Below are positions 26,765 to 34,939 of a DNA stretch of 64,000 nucleotides, one piece after another (the stretch's first letter is position 1; every line of letters begins with the position of its first letter). Below the pieces are notes generated by a model. That model made no database searches. It saw only the letters and a program-made list of their open reading frames with translations, and had not been told where the DNA came from. Position numbers and translations under genes: made by a program. The stretch is from Methanosphaerula subterraneus (GTDB lineage: Archaea; Halobacteriota; Methanomicrobia; Methanomicrobiales; Methanospirillaceae), in NCBI RefSeq assembly GCF_052055875.1, contig NZ_CP170508.1, forward strand, positions 1,860,001-1,924,000. Reading direction: 5' to 3'.

Positions 26765-27766
26765 TCAGAACCAGCGGTCCAGGGTCTTCTGCCCCGGAGG
26801 ACCGCTGACCTTCTGGAGTGCTGTTCTGACCCGTTCCTCTGCAAATCCGTACTCCCCGCAGAGGAGGTCCTCGATCCCTGCCTGGTCAGGCGGTTGCCAG
26901 TCCAGGGAGAGGTCGGTGATCACCGGTGGGGAGCGGAAGAACTGCTGGATCGGGGACGGATCGAAGTCCGGTAGTTTCTCCGCGATCGTATCGGCAAACC
27001 CGTCCTTCTTCACGATCTTCAGCGCCGTCTTCGGCCCGATCCCCCTGATGCCGGGGTTGAAGTCGGTACCGATCAGGATGCCGGCCTCGATCAACTGCTC
27101 ACGGGTGAGCCCAAGCCCCTGCAGCACCTCCTCGAGCCTGATCGATTCGGGCTGGACCGCGATCGTCCTCCCCTGCACCCGTCGTTTACTCGAGATGGTC
27201 AGGTTCCTGACCAGCAACGGGGCCCCGAAGAGGAGGGAGTCGTAGTCCTGCGAGACGGCGTAGGTGACCGCCCCTGAAGCGGCCATCGCGGCAGCCTGAG
27301 CCTCCCCCTCAGAGGGGGCCTGCACACAGGGGACGCCCATCAGGGCCAGCAGCTGCCGGGAGGTGGCGATGATCTCAGGAGTGACCCGGGAGGAGGCACG
27401 GGCCTGTTTGTACGCCTCCTCCTGGTCTCCCCGTGCCAGGGCGGCCTCCCACTGGACGCCGGCCTCCCGTCTCACCTCCCGCCGGCTCTCGATCGTCTCC
27501 TGCTTCAGGGCGGGAGGTTTGCCGTCGAAGATATACACCGGCCGGATCCCCTTCTCGAGGAACCTGAGCGTCCGGAAGAAGACCCCGGAGAGATGGGAGG
27601 TGATCCTCCCTTCACTGTCCATCAGCGGGGTGCCATCGGGCTGGCGGATGATCGAGAGGAACTGGTAGAGAGCATTGTTCCCGTCGATGGCGGCGGTTCC
27701 GGCCAGGTTCTCCCAGGTCCGGGGATGTTTGTACTCGGTCAGTACCTCACGGAGAGCGACGCCCAT
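26765..27766 (-). CDS. fen: Flap endonuclease 1
   Basis: A 333-residue structure-specific nuclease that removes 5' flaps in Okazaki-fragment maturation and repair. The N domain has IDGNNALYQF and IFDGKPP. The I domain has PSEGEAQAA and the acidic SQDYDSLLFG, followed by the helix-hairpin-helix GTDFNPGIRGIGPKTAL. The C-terminal QKTLDRWF is a PCNA-interacting (PIP) box. A start 14 codons upstream is possible, but the ATG at 27766 begins the standard MGV N-terminus. It lies one base after the stop of the small membrane gene (TGACATGG). Confidence 0.95.
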   Translation of the reverse strand: MGVALREVLTEYKHPRTWENLAGTAAIDGNNALYQFLSIIRQPDGTPLMDSEGRITSHLSGVFFRTLRFLEKGIRPVYIFDGKPPALKQETIESRREVRREAGVQWEAALARGDQEEAYKQARASSRVTPEIIATSRQLLALMGVPCVQAPSEGEAQAAAMAASGAVTYAVSQDYDSLLFGAPLLVRNLTISSKRRVQGRTIAVQPESIRLEEVLQGLGLTREQLIEAGILIGTDFNPGIRGIGPKTALKIVKKDGFADTIAEKLPDFDPSPIQQFFRSPPVITDLSLDWQPPDQAGIEDLLCGEYGFAEERVRTALQKVSGPPGQKTLDRWF

Positions 27767-27767
27767 G

Positions 27768-28082
27768 TCAGCGGTACATCCTGCGCGAGAAGTCCTGGAT
27801 GATCGCATCGATCTGCGCCACGGTCGTCTCGTACTTCTCGCTCATCATCTGGGAGGACTCTTCGAGGTTCAGTCGCATCGATCGTTCGCGCACGATCAGT
27901 GTATTGTCGAGTATTGAGATCTTGGCCCCAAACGAGAGGAAGAGGCCGCCCAGGGCGAGCATCATCAGCGTGGCAGCGACCGCGATCGTCACATCCTGCC
28001 AGAGCCGGAAGACCAGCACCAGGGTCGAAATGACCAGGACAATGGTCAGAATGATATCAGGAAGAGATTCGCGTATATCCAT
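27768..28082 (-). CDS. Small two-helix membrane protein upstream of fen
   Basis: A 104-residue protein with two hydrophobic helices (about residues 11-29 and 35-55) followed by an Arg/Glu-rich helical tail. No known family is recognised. The start MDIRESLP at 28082 is chosen because a TATA-like AAAATATACA (minus strand, about 28101-28111) lies about 25 nt upstream; a longer frame to 28148 would run through that promoter. Its stop is one base from the fen ATG, so the two are almost certainly co-transcribed. Confidence 0.7.
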   Translation of the reverse strand: MDIRESLPDIILTIVLVISTLVLVFRLWQDVTIAVAATLMMLALGGLFLSFGAKISILDNTLIVRERSMRLNLEESSQMMSEKYETTVAQIDAIIQDFSRRMYR

Positions 28083-28087
28083 ACTTT

Positions 28088-28120
28088 TAGGTAATGGCGG
28101 TGTATATTTTAAGTTACCTA
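28088..28120. promoter_or_regulatory. Shared divergent promoter with a 7-bp inverted repeat
   Basis: TAGGTAA (28088-28094) and TTACCTA (28114-28120) are perfect inverted repeats flanking TATATTTTAA (about 28102-28111), the TATA region between the small membrane gene and the presenilin-like gene. The arms would be bound by a dimer and control both genes. A role as operator is inferred from placement alone. Confidence 0.4.
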
Positions 28121-28123
28121 TCC

Positions 28124-29032
28124 ATGAAGCCAACCAACCTGATCCCATTCATCGGTATCCTGCTGATGCTGCTGATCGTAGAGGCCGGGGCCGTACTCTT
28201 CGCCCCGCTGATGAAGAGCGCAGGGATCACTGCCTTTGAAGACCCGACCTCGCTCGCCGACCCGGTGATCTTCATCGTGATCATGCTGGCTTTCACGCTC
28301 TTTCTGCTGGTGCTGATCAAGTACAACCACCTCAGGGTGATCTCCGCGGTGATCGGTCTCTCGATCTGGCTGACGTTCGTGTACATCTTCCAGGCCCTCG
28401 TCTTTCCCCTGCTGCCTGATCCGCTCCTCGGCCTCGGGCTGGCTGTCATTCTCGGGGCCCTGGCCTCGCTGTTGCTGTACCGGTACCCAGAATGGTACGT
28501 GATCGACGGCCTCGGGCTGCTGCTCGGGGCCGGGGTCGCGGCGATCTTCGGGGTCTCGCTCGGGCTGCTGCCGGTACTGCTGCTGCTGGTGCTGCTGGCC
28601 GTCTACGATGCGATCTCGGTCTACCGGACCAAGCACATGATCGCCCTGGCTGAGGGTGTGATCGGTCTCAAGACCCCGATCCTCTTCGTGGTCCCCAAGA
28701 AGCGGGACTACTCGTTCATCAGGGACGGGGTCGGCGACCTCGGTGGGGACGGGGAGCGCGGGGCGTTCATCATCGGGATGGGGGATCTGATCATGCCCTC
28801 GATCCTGGTTGTCTCTGCCGCGGTCTTCCTCCCGGCCACGCTGCCGCTCGGGCTGAACCTGCCTGCGCTCGGAGCGATGGCAGGGTCCGTAGTAGGGCTC
28901 GCAGTGCTCCTCTGGTTCGTGAACACAGGAAAACCCCAGGCCGGGCTGCCACCCCTAAACGGCGGCACCATCATCGGTTTTCTCCTCGGCTGCGCAGCCG
29001 CTGGAGCCTGGTCCTGGCTGGCCCTGCTCTGA
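28124..29032 (+). CDS. Presenilin/signal-peptide-peptidase-like aspartyl protease (PSH family)
   Basis: A 302-residue protein of about nine membrane helices in peptidase family A22. The catalytic Asp162 is in VYDAISVY and Asp221 in the GMGD motif. The third family motif, usually PAL, reads PPL (GLPPLNGG). The enzyme cleaves transmembrane segments inside the membrane. The start at 28124 was chosen over a GTG-side start at 28094 because the longer form enters the shared promoter. Natural substrates in archaea are not known; the neighbour across the promoter is a small membrane protein. Confidence 0.87.
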   Translation: MKPTNLIPFIGILLMLLIVEAGAVLFAPLMKSAGITAFEDPTSLADPVIFIVIMLAFTLFLLVLIKYNHLRVISAVIGLSIWLTFVYIFQALVFPLLPDPLLGLGLAVILGALASLLLYRYPEWYVIDGLGLLLGAGVAAIFGVSLGLLPVLLLLVLLAVYDAISVYRTKHMIALAEGVIGLKTPILFVVPKKRDYSFIRDGVGDLGGDGERGAFIIGMGDLIMPSILVVSAAVFLPATLPLGLNLPALGAMAGSVVGLAVLLWFVNTGKPQAGLPPLNGGTIIGFLLGCAAAGAWSWLALL

Positions 29033-29086
29033 TCAAAAGATGGCCGGTGCGCTAACCTATTTAAGAGAACCGTATGATTAATCATT

Positions 29087-29965
29087 ATGGATCTTTCGCT
29101 CATCCAGAAGGACATCCTGATCACGCTGATCACCCTCTATCACCAGCACTCGCACCCGATTAAAGGTGAGGAGATCGCTGAGGTGATCAAGCGGAACCCG
29201 GGGACGATCAGGAACCAGATGCAGGCCTTGAAGGCGCTCGAACTGGTCGACGGGGTGCCGGGGCCCAAAGGGGGATACAATCCGACCGCTCGGGCCTACA
29301 AGGAGCTGAGCATATCAGCTGCAGACGGTGAGGCCAAGGTCAGGATCACCAGGCAGGGAGCGGAACTCCCGGGTGTCTCTGCAACCGAGATCGACTTCAC
29401 CACTCTCTGCCACCCAGACGTCTGCCATGCGGTGGTGAAGGTGATCGGGTCGGTGAAGGGATTTGAGATCGGCGACCAGGTGGCCATCGGTCCGACGCCG
29501 GTGAACAAGCTCTTCGTCCGGGGCGAGGTCTTTGGGAAGGACGAGGTTGACCAGGGGCTGATCATCTCGATCTCAGAGATGATCTCACTCCCAAAATTGC
29601 CGATCCGCAGTTACATGTCGACACCGCTCCTGACGCTCTCCACCAGTGCGACGATCGCCGAAGCGGTCCATCTCTTCAACACCAGGAGCATCCACGGGGC
29701 CCCGGTGATGAATGACGGGGCGATGAAGGGGATCGTGACGATCTCCGATCTGATCCGGGCGATCGACGAGGGGAAGCCGACCAGCGAACCGGTCTCGACG
29801 GTGATGACCCCCGACGTGATCGAGGCCGACGGCGGGGTCCGCCTCTTCGAGGTGGTGAAGCGGTTCAAGGAGCGGGAGATCGGCCGGCTGATCGTTGTCG
29901 AGAACGGACACCCGGTCGGGATCCTGACCCAGTCAGATGTGCTCCGTGTCTTTCCGACTGACTGA
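29087..29965 (+). CDS. HTH regulator with CBS-domain pair
   Basis: A 292-residue predicted transcription regulator. Residues about 1-65 are a winged helix (GEEIAEVIKRNPGTIRNQM). A middle region of about 70-165 is less well known. Residues about 175-290 are two CBS domains (PIRSYMSTPLLTLS and PVSTVMTPDVIEADGG), which in other proteins bind adenosyl ligands. The TATA-like CCTATTTAAG (about 29057-29066) is about 25 nt before the ATG, so the mRNA is leaderless. Target genes and ligand are unknown. Confidence 0.85.
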   Translation: MDLSLIQKDILITLITLYHQHSHPIKGEEIAEVIKRNPGTIRNQMQALKALELVDGVPGPKGGYNPTARAYKELSISAADGEAKVRITRQGAELPGVSATEIDFTTLCHPDVCHAVVKVIGSVKGFEIGDQVAIGPTPVNKLFVRGEVFGKDEVDQGLIISISEMISLPKLPIRSYMSTPLLTLSTSATIAEAVHLFNTRSIHGAPVMNDGAMKGIVTISDLIRAIDEGKPTSEPVSTVMTPDVIEADGGVRLFEVVKRFKEREIGRLIVVENGHPVGILTQSDVLRVFPTD

Positions 29966-30090
29966 TCGACTTCGGACAGGGTGTCCTGATAGATTAATTC
30001 TGATAGCGAGCGGAGATCAGAGATCGTCGTCAAAGAACCGGATATTCATCACATGATGGGTCTTTGACGAGAGATGGACTTTTTTCAGAG

Positions 30091-31185
30091 TCAGCAGAGG
30101 TCGTAGAGCGTCGTCCGGCGCCCGAGCGTCCTCCCGATATCTTCCGCCACCCGCTGCATCTCTGCAGGATCGAGATAATCGGTGTTGGTCGCGCCGGCAC
30201 CCTTCGAGATGCTCTCCTCGTACATCGTGCCGCCCAGGTCGTTGGCACCGGCGATGAGACCCAGCTGCGCCATCTTGATCCCCTCCTTCACCCACGAAAC
30301 CTGGATATTTGTGAAGTTGTCGAGGAAGAGACGGGCGACCGCGACCATCAACAGATCCTCCCTCCCGGTCGCCCCGGCCCGGGCGAGCCCCTGTCGATAG
30401 ATCGGGGTGTTCATGTGGATGAACGAGAGCGGAACGAACTCGGTGAACCCGTGGGTCTCATCCTGGATCGCCCGGAGGATCGCCAGGTGCCGGACCCGGT
30501 CGGCATCGGTCTCGCAGTGACCGTACATGATCGTCGCGGTGCTGGGGATGCCCAGGGAGTGTGCCTCTTTGATGATCCGCACCCACTCGTCGGTCCTGAT
30601 CTTTCCCGGACAGATCGTGTCCCTGACCGGGTCGACGAGGATCTCGGCCGCGGTCCCGCAGATCGAAGAGAGGCCGGCCGCCTTCATCCCGGCCAGCACC
30701 TCCTTCGTGCTCATCCCGCTCTTCTCGGCCCCGTACGCAACCTCCATCGGATTGCTCGCATGGAGATGGACCCCCGGCGCCGCCTTCGTGATCCAGCGGT
30801 AGATCTCGATATAGGACTCAGCCGTGAAATCCGGGTGCAGCCCGCTCACCGTGCAGATCTCGGAGACGTCCCGGCTCTTCGCCAGCGCCGCCTTCTGCTG
30901 GATCTCCTCGCGGCTGTGATAATATATCCCGTCATCGCCGGGCTTCTTTGAGAATCCGCAGAAACCGCAGGCATTGACGCAGAGATTGGTGACATTGATG
31001 TTCTGGTTTCTGACATAGGTGACCAGATCGCCGGCCACTGCCTCCCGTTGTTCATCGGCCGCCGCTGCGATCGCCCAGACATCCCGGCCCCGGGCTGAAA
31101 AGAGGAGGAGCGCCTCATCTTCACCGAGCCGGTGACCCTCCTTCAGATCGGATAACAGTCTCCGCAGATCATGGTTCATGGTCAT
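30091..31185 (-). CDS. cofH: F420 biosynthesis radical SAM protein CofH
   Basis: A 364-residue radical SAM enzyme. With CofG it makes 7,8-didemethyl-8-hydroxy-5-deazariboflavin, the chromophore precursor of F420; CofH joins a tyrosine-derived fragment to 5-amino-6-ribitylaminouracil. The [4Fe-4S] motif CVNACGFCGF has cysteines at 69, 73 and 76. The C-terminal block AGANDLGGTMYEE is typical. cofG is not in this window. F420 carries hydride in methanogenesis, which supports a methanogen host. Confidence 0.95.
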   Translation of the reverse strand: MTMNHDLRRLLSDLKEGHRLGEDEALLLFSARGRDVWAIAAAADEQREAVAGDLVTYVRNQNINVTNLCVNACGFCGFSKKPGDDGIYYHSREEIQQKAALAKSRDVSEICTVSGLHPDFTAESYIEIYRWITKAAPGVHLHASNPMEVAYGAEKSGMSTKEVLAGMKAAGLSSICGTAAEILVDPVRDTICPGKIRTDEWVRIIKEAHSLGIPSTATIMYGHCETDADRVRHLAILRAIQDETHGFTEFVPLSFIHMNTPIYRQGLARAGATGREDLLMVAVARLFLDNFTNIQVSWVKEGIKMAQLGLIAGANDLGGTMYEESISKGAGATNTDYLDPAEMQRVAEDIGRTLGRRTTLYDLC

Positions 31186-31485
31186 CGCCCCTCTCTCCGT
31201 ACTATGCTAACATGTGTCATGCCAGACATAAACCAATCGGATCTGCCATTACAGCATTCCAGCCTGCGATAGGAGGCGAGGCCATGACCCGGATGACCGG
31301 GCCGGCGCAGGGGTGCGTCATGAATCAGACCGATCTCACATCAAGGATCTTCGACAGAAGATGGTCACCATTCATCGGATCTGACAGAAAATGTGAACAG
31401 GATCCGGGATCCCGGGAGGAAAGACCATGGAGATCGTCACCTCGCATATCACCATTATAAATACTAATAGTTTAGACATTTTTTT
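31186..31485. other. 300-nt intergenic region
   Basis: Between cofH and the PRC-barrel gene there is no convincing gene. A 58-codon frame at 31284-31460 is preceded by GGAGG (31272-31276), but it has no recognisable features. The TATA-like ATTATAAATA (about 31453-31462) lies about 25 nt before the PRC-barrel ATG at 31486. Confidence 0.4.
31453..31462 (+). promoter_or_regulatory. TATA-like box of the PRC-barrel gene
   Basis: ATTATAAATA lies about 24-33 nt before the ATG at 31486, giving a leaderless or almost leaderless mRNA. The following stretch is AT-rich (TAATAGTTTAGACATTTTTTT). Confidence 0.45.
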
Positions 31486-31746
31486 ATGGTCAGTACATTC
31501 TCACGGAGCCTCTCCCGAAAAAAAGTGATGAGCAACGATGGTATGGTGATAGGCACCCTCAAGAACGTGATGGTTGACCTGGACAGCGGACAGGTGATCG
31601 ATCTGATCGTCAAGCCTGACAGCACCTTTGATGCGACGGGATACCGGATCGACGGCGACCGTATGCTGATCCCGTTCGAAGCGGTCAAGGACATCAAGGA
31701 CTATATCGTTGTGGACCGGTTCCTCTCCAAGTCACCATCCGCATAA
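31486..31746 (+). CDS. PRC-barrel domain protein
   Basis: An 86-residue single PRC-barrel, a beta-barrel fold found in photosynthetic reaction centres and in RNA-processing or cell-division proteins of archaea. Residues about 15-80 cover the barrel (GMVIGTLKNVMVDLDSGQ, IPFEAVKDIKDYIVV). It stands alone on its own promoter. A hairpin terminator follows. Archaeal PRC-barrel proteins include CdpB cell-division factors; this one could be such a protein, but the match is not strong enough to claim. Confidence 0.8.
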   Translation: MVSTFSRSLSRKKVMSNDGMVIGTLKNVMVDLDSGQVIDLIVKPDSTFDATGYRIDGDRMLIPFEAVKDIKDYIVVDRFLSKSPSA

Positions 31747-31762
31747 TCCATTTTTAATAATC

Positions 31763-31781
31763 AGGTCAATAGACCTTTTTT
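31763..31781 (+). terminator. Hairpin plus T-run terminator after the PRC-barrel gene
   Basis: AGGTC (31763-31767) and GACCT (31772-31776) form a stem with loop AATA, followed at once by six T (31776-31781). This is a bacterial-style intrinsic terminator shape and also fits the archaeal oligo-T rule. Confidence 0.55.
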
Positions 31782-31804
31782 CCGAAACGAAAGGTTCGAT
31801 CCCT

Positions 31805-32497
31805 CTAAAAAAGTGACGGGAGGGCGTGCCTGACCGCCTCCACGAACCCTTCGCCATATCGTGCAGCGGTCACCCGGGTGGCCGCCGCCTGAACGGCCGG
31901 CCTGGCGTTGGCGACCGCGATACCGGTGCCGGCCCACTGCAGCATCGGGATGTCGTTCTCTGAGTCCCCCACTGCAAGGATCTGGTCTGCAGGGAGATCG
32001 AGTGCTAAAGCAAGCTGTTCCAGTGCCGTCGCCTTGCTGATGAAGAGCGACTGCAGATGGATCGCAAATCCGGTGTCGAGCACCTGCACCGGGCTGTTCG
32101 AGAGGAGTTCACGGACCTCCTCCACGGGGACGTTCCTGGCGAGCGCCAGGTCGGCGTACCGCTCCTTTGCCCCGAAGAGCTCGAGGGCAACCCCCTGCCG
32201 GTCAAAGTGAGCCTTGAGCAGGTAGTAAGCGTCCCAGCAGACCTGCTGATCGCCATGGATCTGCAGATCCCCGGTGAACCCGATCCGGTATACCCCACCG
32301 TTCTCTCCGATGAACGTGCCGTCGGTGCCGATCATCTTCGTGAGCGTGTTCATAAAGCAGGGGGTGTTGCCACTGGCGAGCACCACCCCAACCCCGGCAT
32401 CGACGAGGGTTCTGATGCACTCGATCGCGCAGGTGCTGATCCGTCTGCGCTGATCGGTGATCGTCCCGTCGACGTCGGTGACGACGACCTTCAGCAC
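31805..32497 (-). CDS. Archaeal-type phosphoglycolate phosphatase (HAD)
   Basis: A 230-residue HAD-family phosphatase of the archaeal PGP/sucrose-phosphatase-like branch, which hydrolyses 2-phosphoglycolate. The nucleophile motif DVDGT is at residues about 8-12. ASGNT is the second motif and GDSENDIPML the fourth. Lys155 region (SKATAL) supplies the motif III lysine. It starts within the last 7 nt of radA, so the two form an operon. Confidence 0.88.
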   Translation of the reverse strand: MLKVVVTDVDGTITDQRRRISTCAIECIRTLVDAGVGVVLASGNTPCFMNTLTKMIGTDGTFIGENGGVYRIGFTGDLQIHGDQQVCWDAYYLLKAHFDRQGVALELFGAKERYADLALARNVPVEEVRELLSNSPVQVLDTGFAIHLQSLFISKATALEQLALALDLPADQILAVGDSENDIPMLQWAGTGIAVANARPAVQAAATRVTAARYGEGFVEAVRHALPSLF

Positions 32498-33474
32498 GGC
32501 TTGAGACCACCCTCCTCCACCATAAAGGGAGCCTCCCCCTCGGGCAGGTTCGGACTGTCGACCAGCCGGGCGATACGCTTTCCACCCTTGCTCTTGCGCA
32601 GGTAGAGTCGGAAGGTCGCGGTGTGGCCGACGATGTTCCCCCCGATCGGCTTGGTCGGATCCCCGAAGAAGACCGCCGGGTTGGACATCACCTGGTTGGT
32701 GACCAGACCGACGGCGTTGTGCTCGTCGATCAGCTTGAAGAACTCATGCATGTGCCGGTTCAACTTCTGCTGCCGTGTGGCGAGGGTGCCCCGGCCGGCG
32801 TACTCGGCCCTGAAGTGGGCGGTCAGCGAATCGATGATGAAGATCTTCACCGGGCGGTCGCTGTTCTTCAGTTCTGCAGCCAGCTCGCGGGCCGTGTCGA
32901 TCAGTAGCATCTGATGGTCTGATGTGTGTGCCCTGGCCACATGGATGTTGTTGAGGAACTCCTCAAAGTCGGGAAGCTCGAGTTCAGGGAAGTCAAGCCC
33001 TGCCACCATTTGTTCGATACGTTCTGGCCGGAACGTGTTCTCGGTATCGATATAGATCGCCGAGCCGTTCAGCCCGCCGACACTCTCGGGGAGCTGGACG
33101 TTCACGGCCAGCTGGTGGACGATCTGACTCTTCCCTGATCCAAACTCACCGTAAACCTCGGTGATGGCCTGTGTCTCAACGCCACCCCCAAGCAACTCGT
33201 CGAAGTCTGGGACGAGCGTCTTCAACTTGCGCACATTCTTTCTCTGTTCAAAGACGTCCTGTCCGGTCTTGAACCCCCCGATGTCGGCGATCTCACGAGC
33301 AGCCTTGATGATCTTCTTGGCTGACGCCTCGCCGATCTCTGCAGCCTCTGCAAGTTCGGTCGGGGAGGCCGTTGCGATACTCTCAACGGTCAAAAATCCT
33401 GCATCGCGGAGCTTCTCGGCCGTGGTCGGGCCGACACCGGGCAGGTCTTCAATTTCAAGCGGTCCTGCTGCCAT
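32491..33474 (-). CDS. radA: DNA repair and recombination protein RadA
   Basis: A 327-residue archaeal Rad51/RecA homologue that forms filaments on single-stranded DNA and drives strand exchange. An N-terminal helix-hairpin-helix domain (about 1-60) precedes the ATPase core. Walker A GEFGSGKS is at 109-116 and Walker B KIFIIDSLT at about 209-217. The GGNIVGH region is L2-like. An upstream start is in frame 10 codons earlier, but GGAGGTAC precedes the ATG at 33474. It overlaps pgp by 7 nt. Confidence 0.96.
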   Translation of the reverse strand: MAAGPLEIEDLPGVGPTTAEKLRDAGFLTVESIATASPTELAEAAEIGEASAKKIIKAAREIADIGGFKTGQDVFEQRKNVRKLKTLVPDFDELLGGGVETQAITEVYGEFGSGKSQIVHQLAVNVQLPESVGGLNGSAIYIDTENTFRPERIEQMVAGLDFPELELPDFEEFLNNIHVARAHTSDHQMLLIDTARELAAELKNSDRPVKIFIIDSLTAHFRAEYAGRGTLATRQQKLNRHMHEFFKLIDEHNAVGLVTNQVMSNPAVFFGDPTKPIGGNIVGHTATFRLYLRKSKGGKRIARLVDSPNLPEGEAPFMVEEGGLKPC

Positions 33475-33639
33475 GTAATGTACCTCCGGGCGAGTGCTCA
33501 GCACCGGCCCGTATCGATAGACGCCGGGCGCCGATCAGGCATTCCCGGTTTCACCATATATACTATCCACCTCAGGGCATATAGCCAGGCGACCATGCAG
33601 GGTGAAAGTATTCGATCCTCCCCGGGGGGAAGCTCCCAT

Positions 33640-34920
33640 TCAGTCATCGATAAGGCGTTTGATTCGCTCTTTCACCGCATCATAGTCGGGAACCAGCAGC
33701 CGGGTGCTGACCGGGGTAAGCCGGTAGCCCTGCAGCACCCCGGTCATCTCCACTTCACGTCCGTGCGGCGCCCCGTCGGTCAGCAGGTACCGGCCGTCGT
33801 CGGTGTCCAGGAAGGTGCCGGCCCCGGTCACGATCACCGTCCCGGAAAGGGTCACCTCCTCAGGCGGGGGTGCCGGAGTGACGACGACACTCCCCCAGCC
33901 GGCACTCAACTCCAGGGAGCCCGACCGGCCGTTTCGGGCGGAGAGATGGTACAGGGAGAGGTCCTCGCCGACACTGATTCCCAGCAGGGCATGGTCCCCC
34001 CAGAGCACCACCGGCACCTCGGTCTCCTGGTCCCCGATGATCAGATTCCGCACCCAGGACCGGTCCCCGTTCCTGGTCACGAACTCTCGGGCCGGGTGGA
34101 TCGCCCGGACTGTCCCAGAAACCGAGAAGGTCTGGTCCGGGACCAGCGCCGAGAGGGAGGTCATCGGGACGGTCACCTCCTGGTCGGTGGCTGTGATCTC
34201 TCCGGTCTCGCTGATCAGGTACTCGGGCTTTTCCGAGCGGCGGTTCCTGGTCGCCCCGACCAGTTTTATCACCTCCCCGGCTGAAAACCCGTCGAGGAGC
34301 GGGGGATACCAGCAGACCAGCCGGGCCGTCCCGGCTTCAGTGCCGATCAGGGCCCCAACCATCTCCCCGGTGGTCCCGTCCCGCCGCGAGAAGGTCCGCG
34401 GCTGTTCCAGGGCCAGCAGCCTGACCACCAGTTCGGGGGGGGCGTCTTCCCCCTCCTGCACAGGCTGCGGCACCTGGCACCGGATCTCACAGGCCGCCTT
34501 CTGCAGGGCCATCAGGGTGAACTCGCCGGCCCGCCGTTCGGAACGCTTCGCGATGATCTCAAAGACCTCGCCGACCTCGAGCTCGGCCGCGCCCTCGGCC
34601 CGCTCGTCCCAGAGCGTCACCTCGGCCCTGCCCGACTCGTCACCGACCGTCATCGTCGAGACCAAACCCTCGCTCCCGTCCTTGCGCGTAAACGTGTGCG
34701 GCGGGGTGACTGAGAGGAGCCTTGCAAAGAAGAGGACCAGGCTGGACCGGCCGGCCAGGTCCCGGATCTTCAGGTGCTGACGGCCGGCGTCCCGGACCAC
34801 CAGCATCGCTGCGGTCTGCTCGTCGATCAGGTCGCCGCAGGCCGTGATCTGCGCCTCGACCTTCGCCTCGAACTCAGGTCCTGTCATCAGGTCGTCGACC
34901 AGAGCGTAGTGGAACTGCAT
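33640..34920 (-). CDS. OB-fold single-stranded DNA-binding protein (RPA-like)
   Basis: A 426-residue soluble protein with at least three OB folds, the first at about residues 58-150 (LARLLSVTPPHTFTRKDG and DESGRAEVTLWDER), the second at about 165-245 and the third at about 255-335. A basic linker follows. The pattern is of archaeal RPA/COG1599 proteins; no zinc finger is visible. It lies 19 nt after lysA in the same direction, so it may be co-transcribed with dapL and lysA. A second, zinc-finger RPA is at 49305. Confidence 0.82.
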   Translation of the reverse strand: MQFHYALVDDLMTGPEFEAKVEAQITACGDLIDEQTAAMLVVRDAGRQHLKIRDLAGRSSLVLFFARLLSVTPPHTFTRKDGSEGLVSTMTVGDESGRAEVTLWDERAEGAAELEVGEVFEIIAKRSERRAGEFTLMALQKAACEIRCQVPQPVQEGEDAPPELVVRLLALEQPRTFSRRDGTTGEMVGALIGTEAGTARLVCWYPPLLDGFSAGEVIKLVGATRNRRSEKPEYLISETGEITATDQEVTVPMTSLSALVPDQTFSVSGTVRAIHPAREFVTRNGDRSWVRNLIIGDQETEVPVVLWGDHALLGISVGEDLSLYHLSARNGRSGSLELSAGWGSVVVTPAPPPEEVTLSGTVIVTGAGTFLDTDDGRYLLTDGAPHGREVEMTGVLQGYRLTPVSTRLLVPDYDAVKERIKRLIDD

Positions 34921-34939
34921 GCTGTCAGAACTCTCCTGG

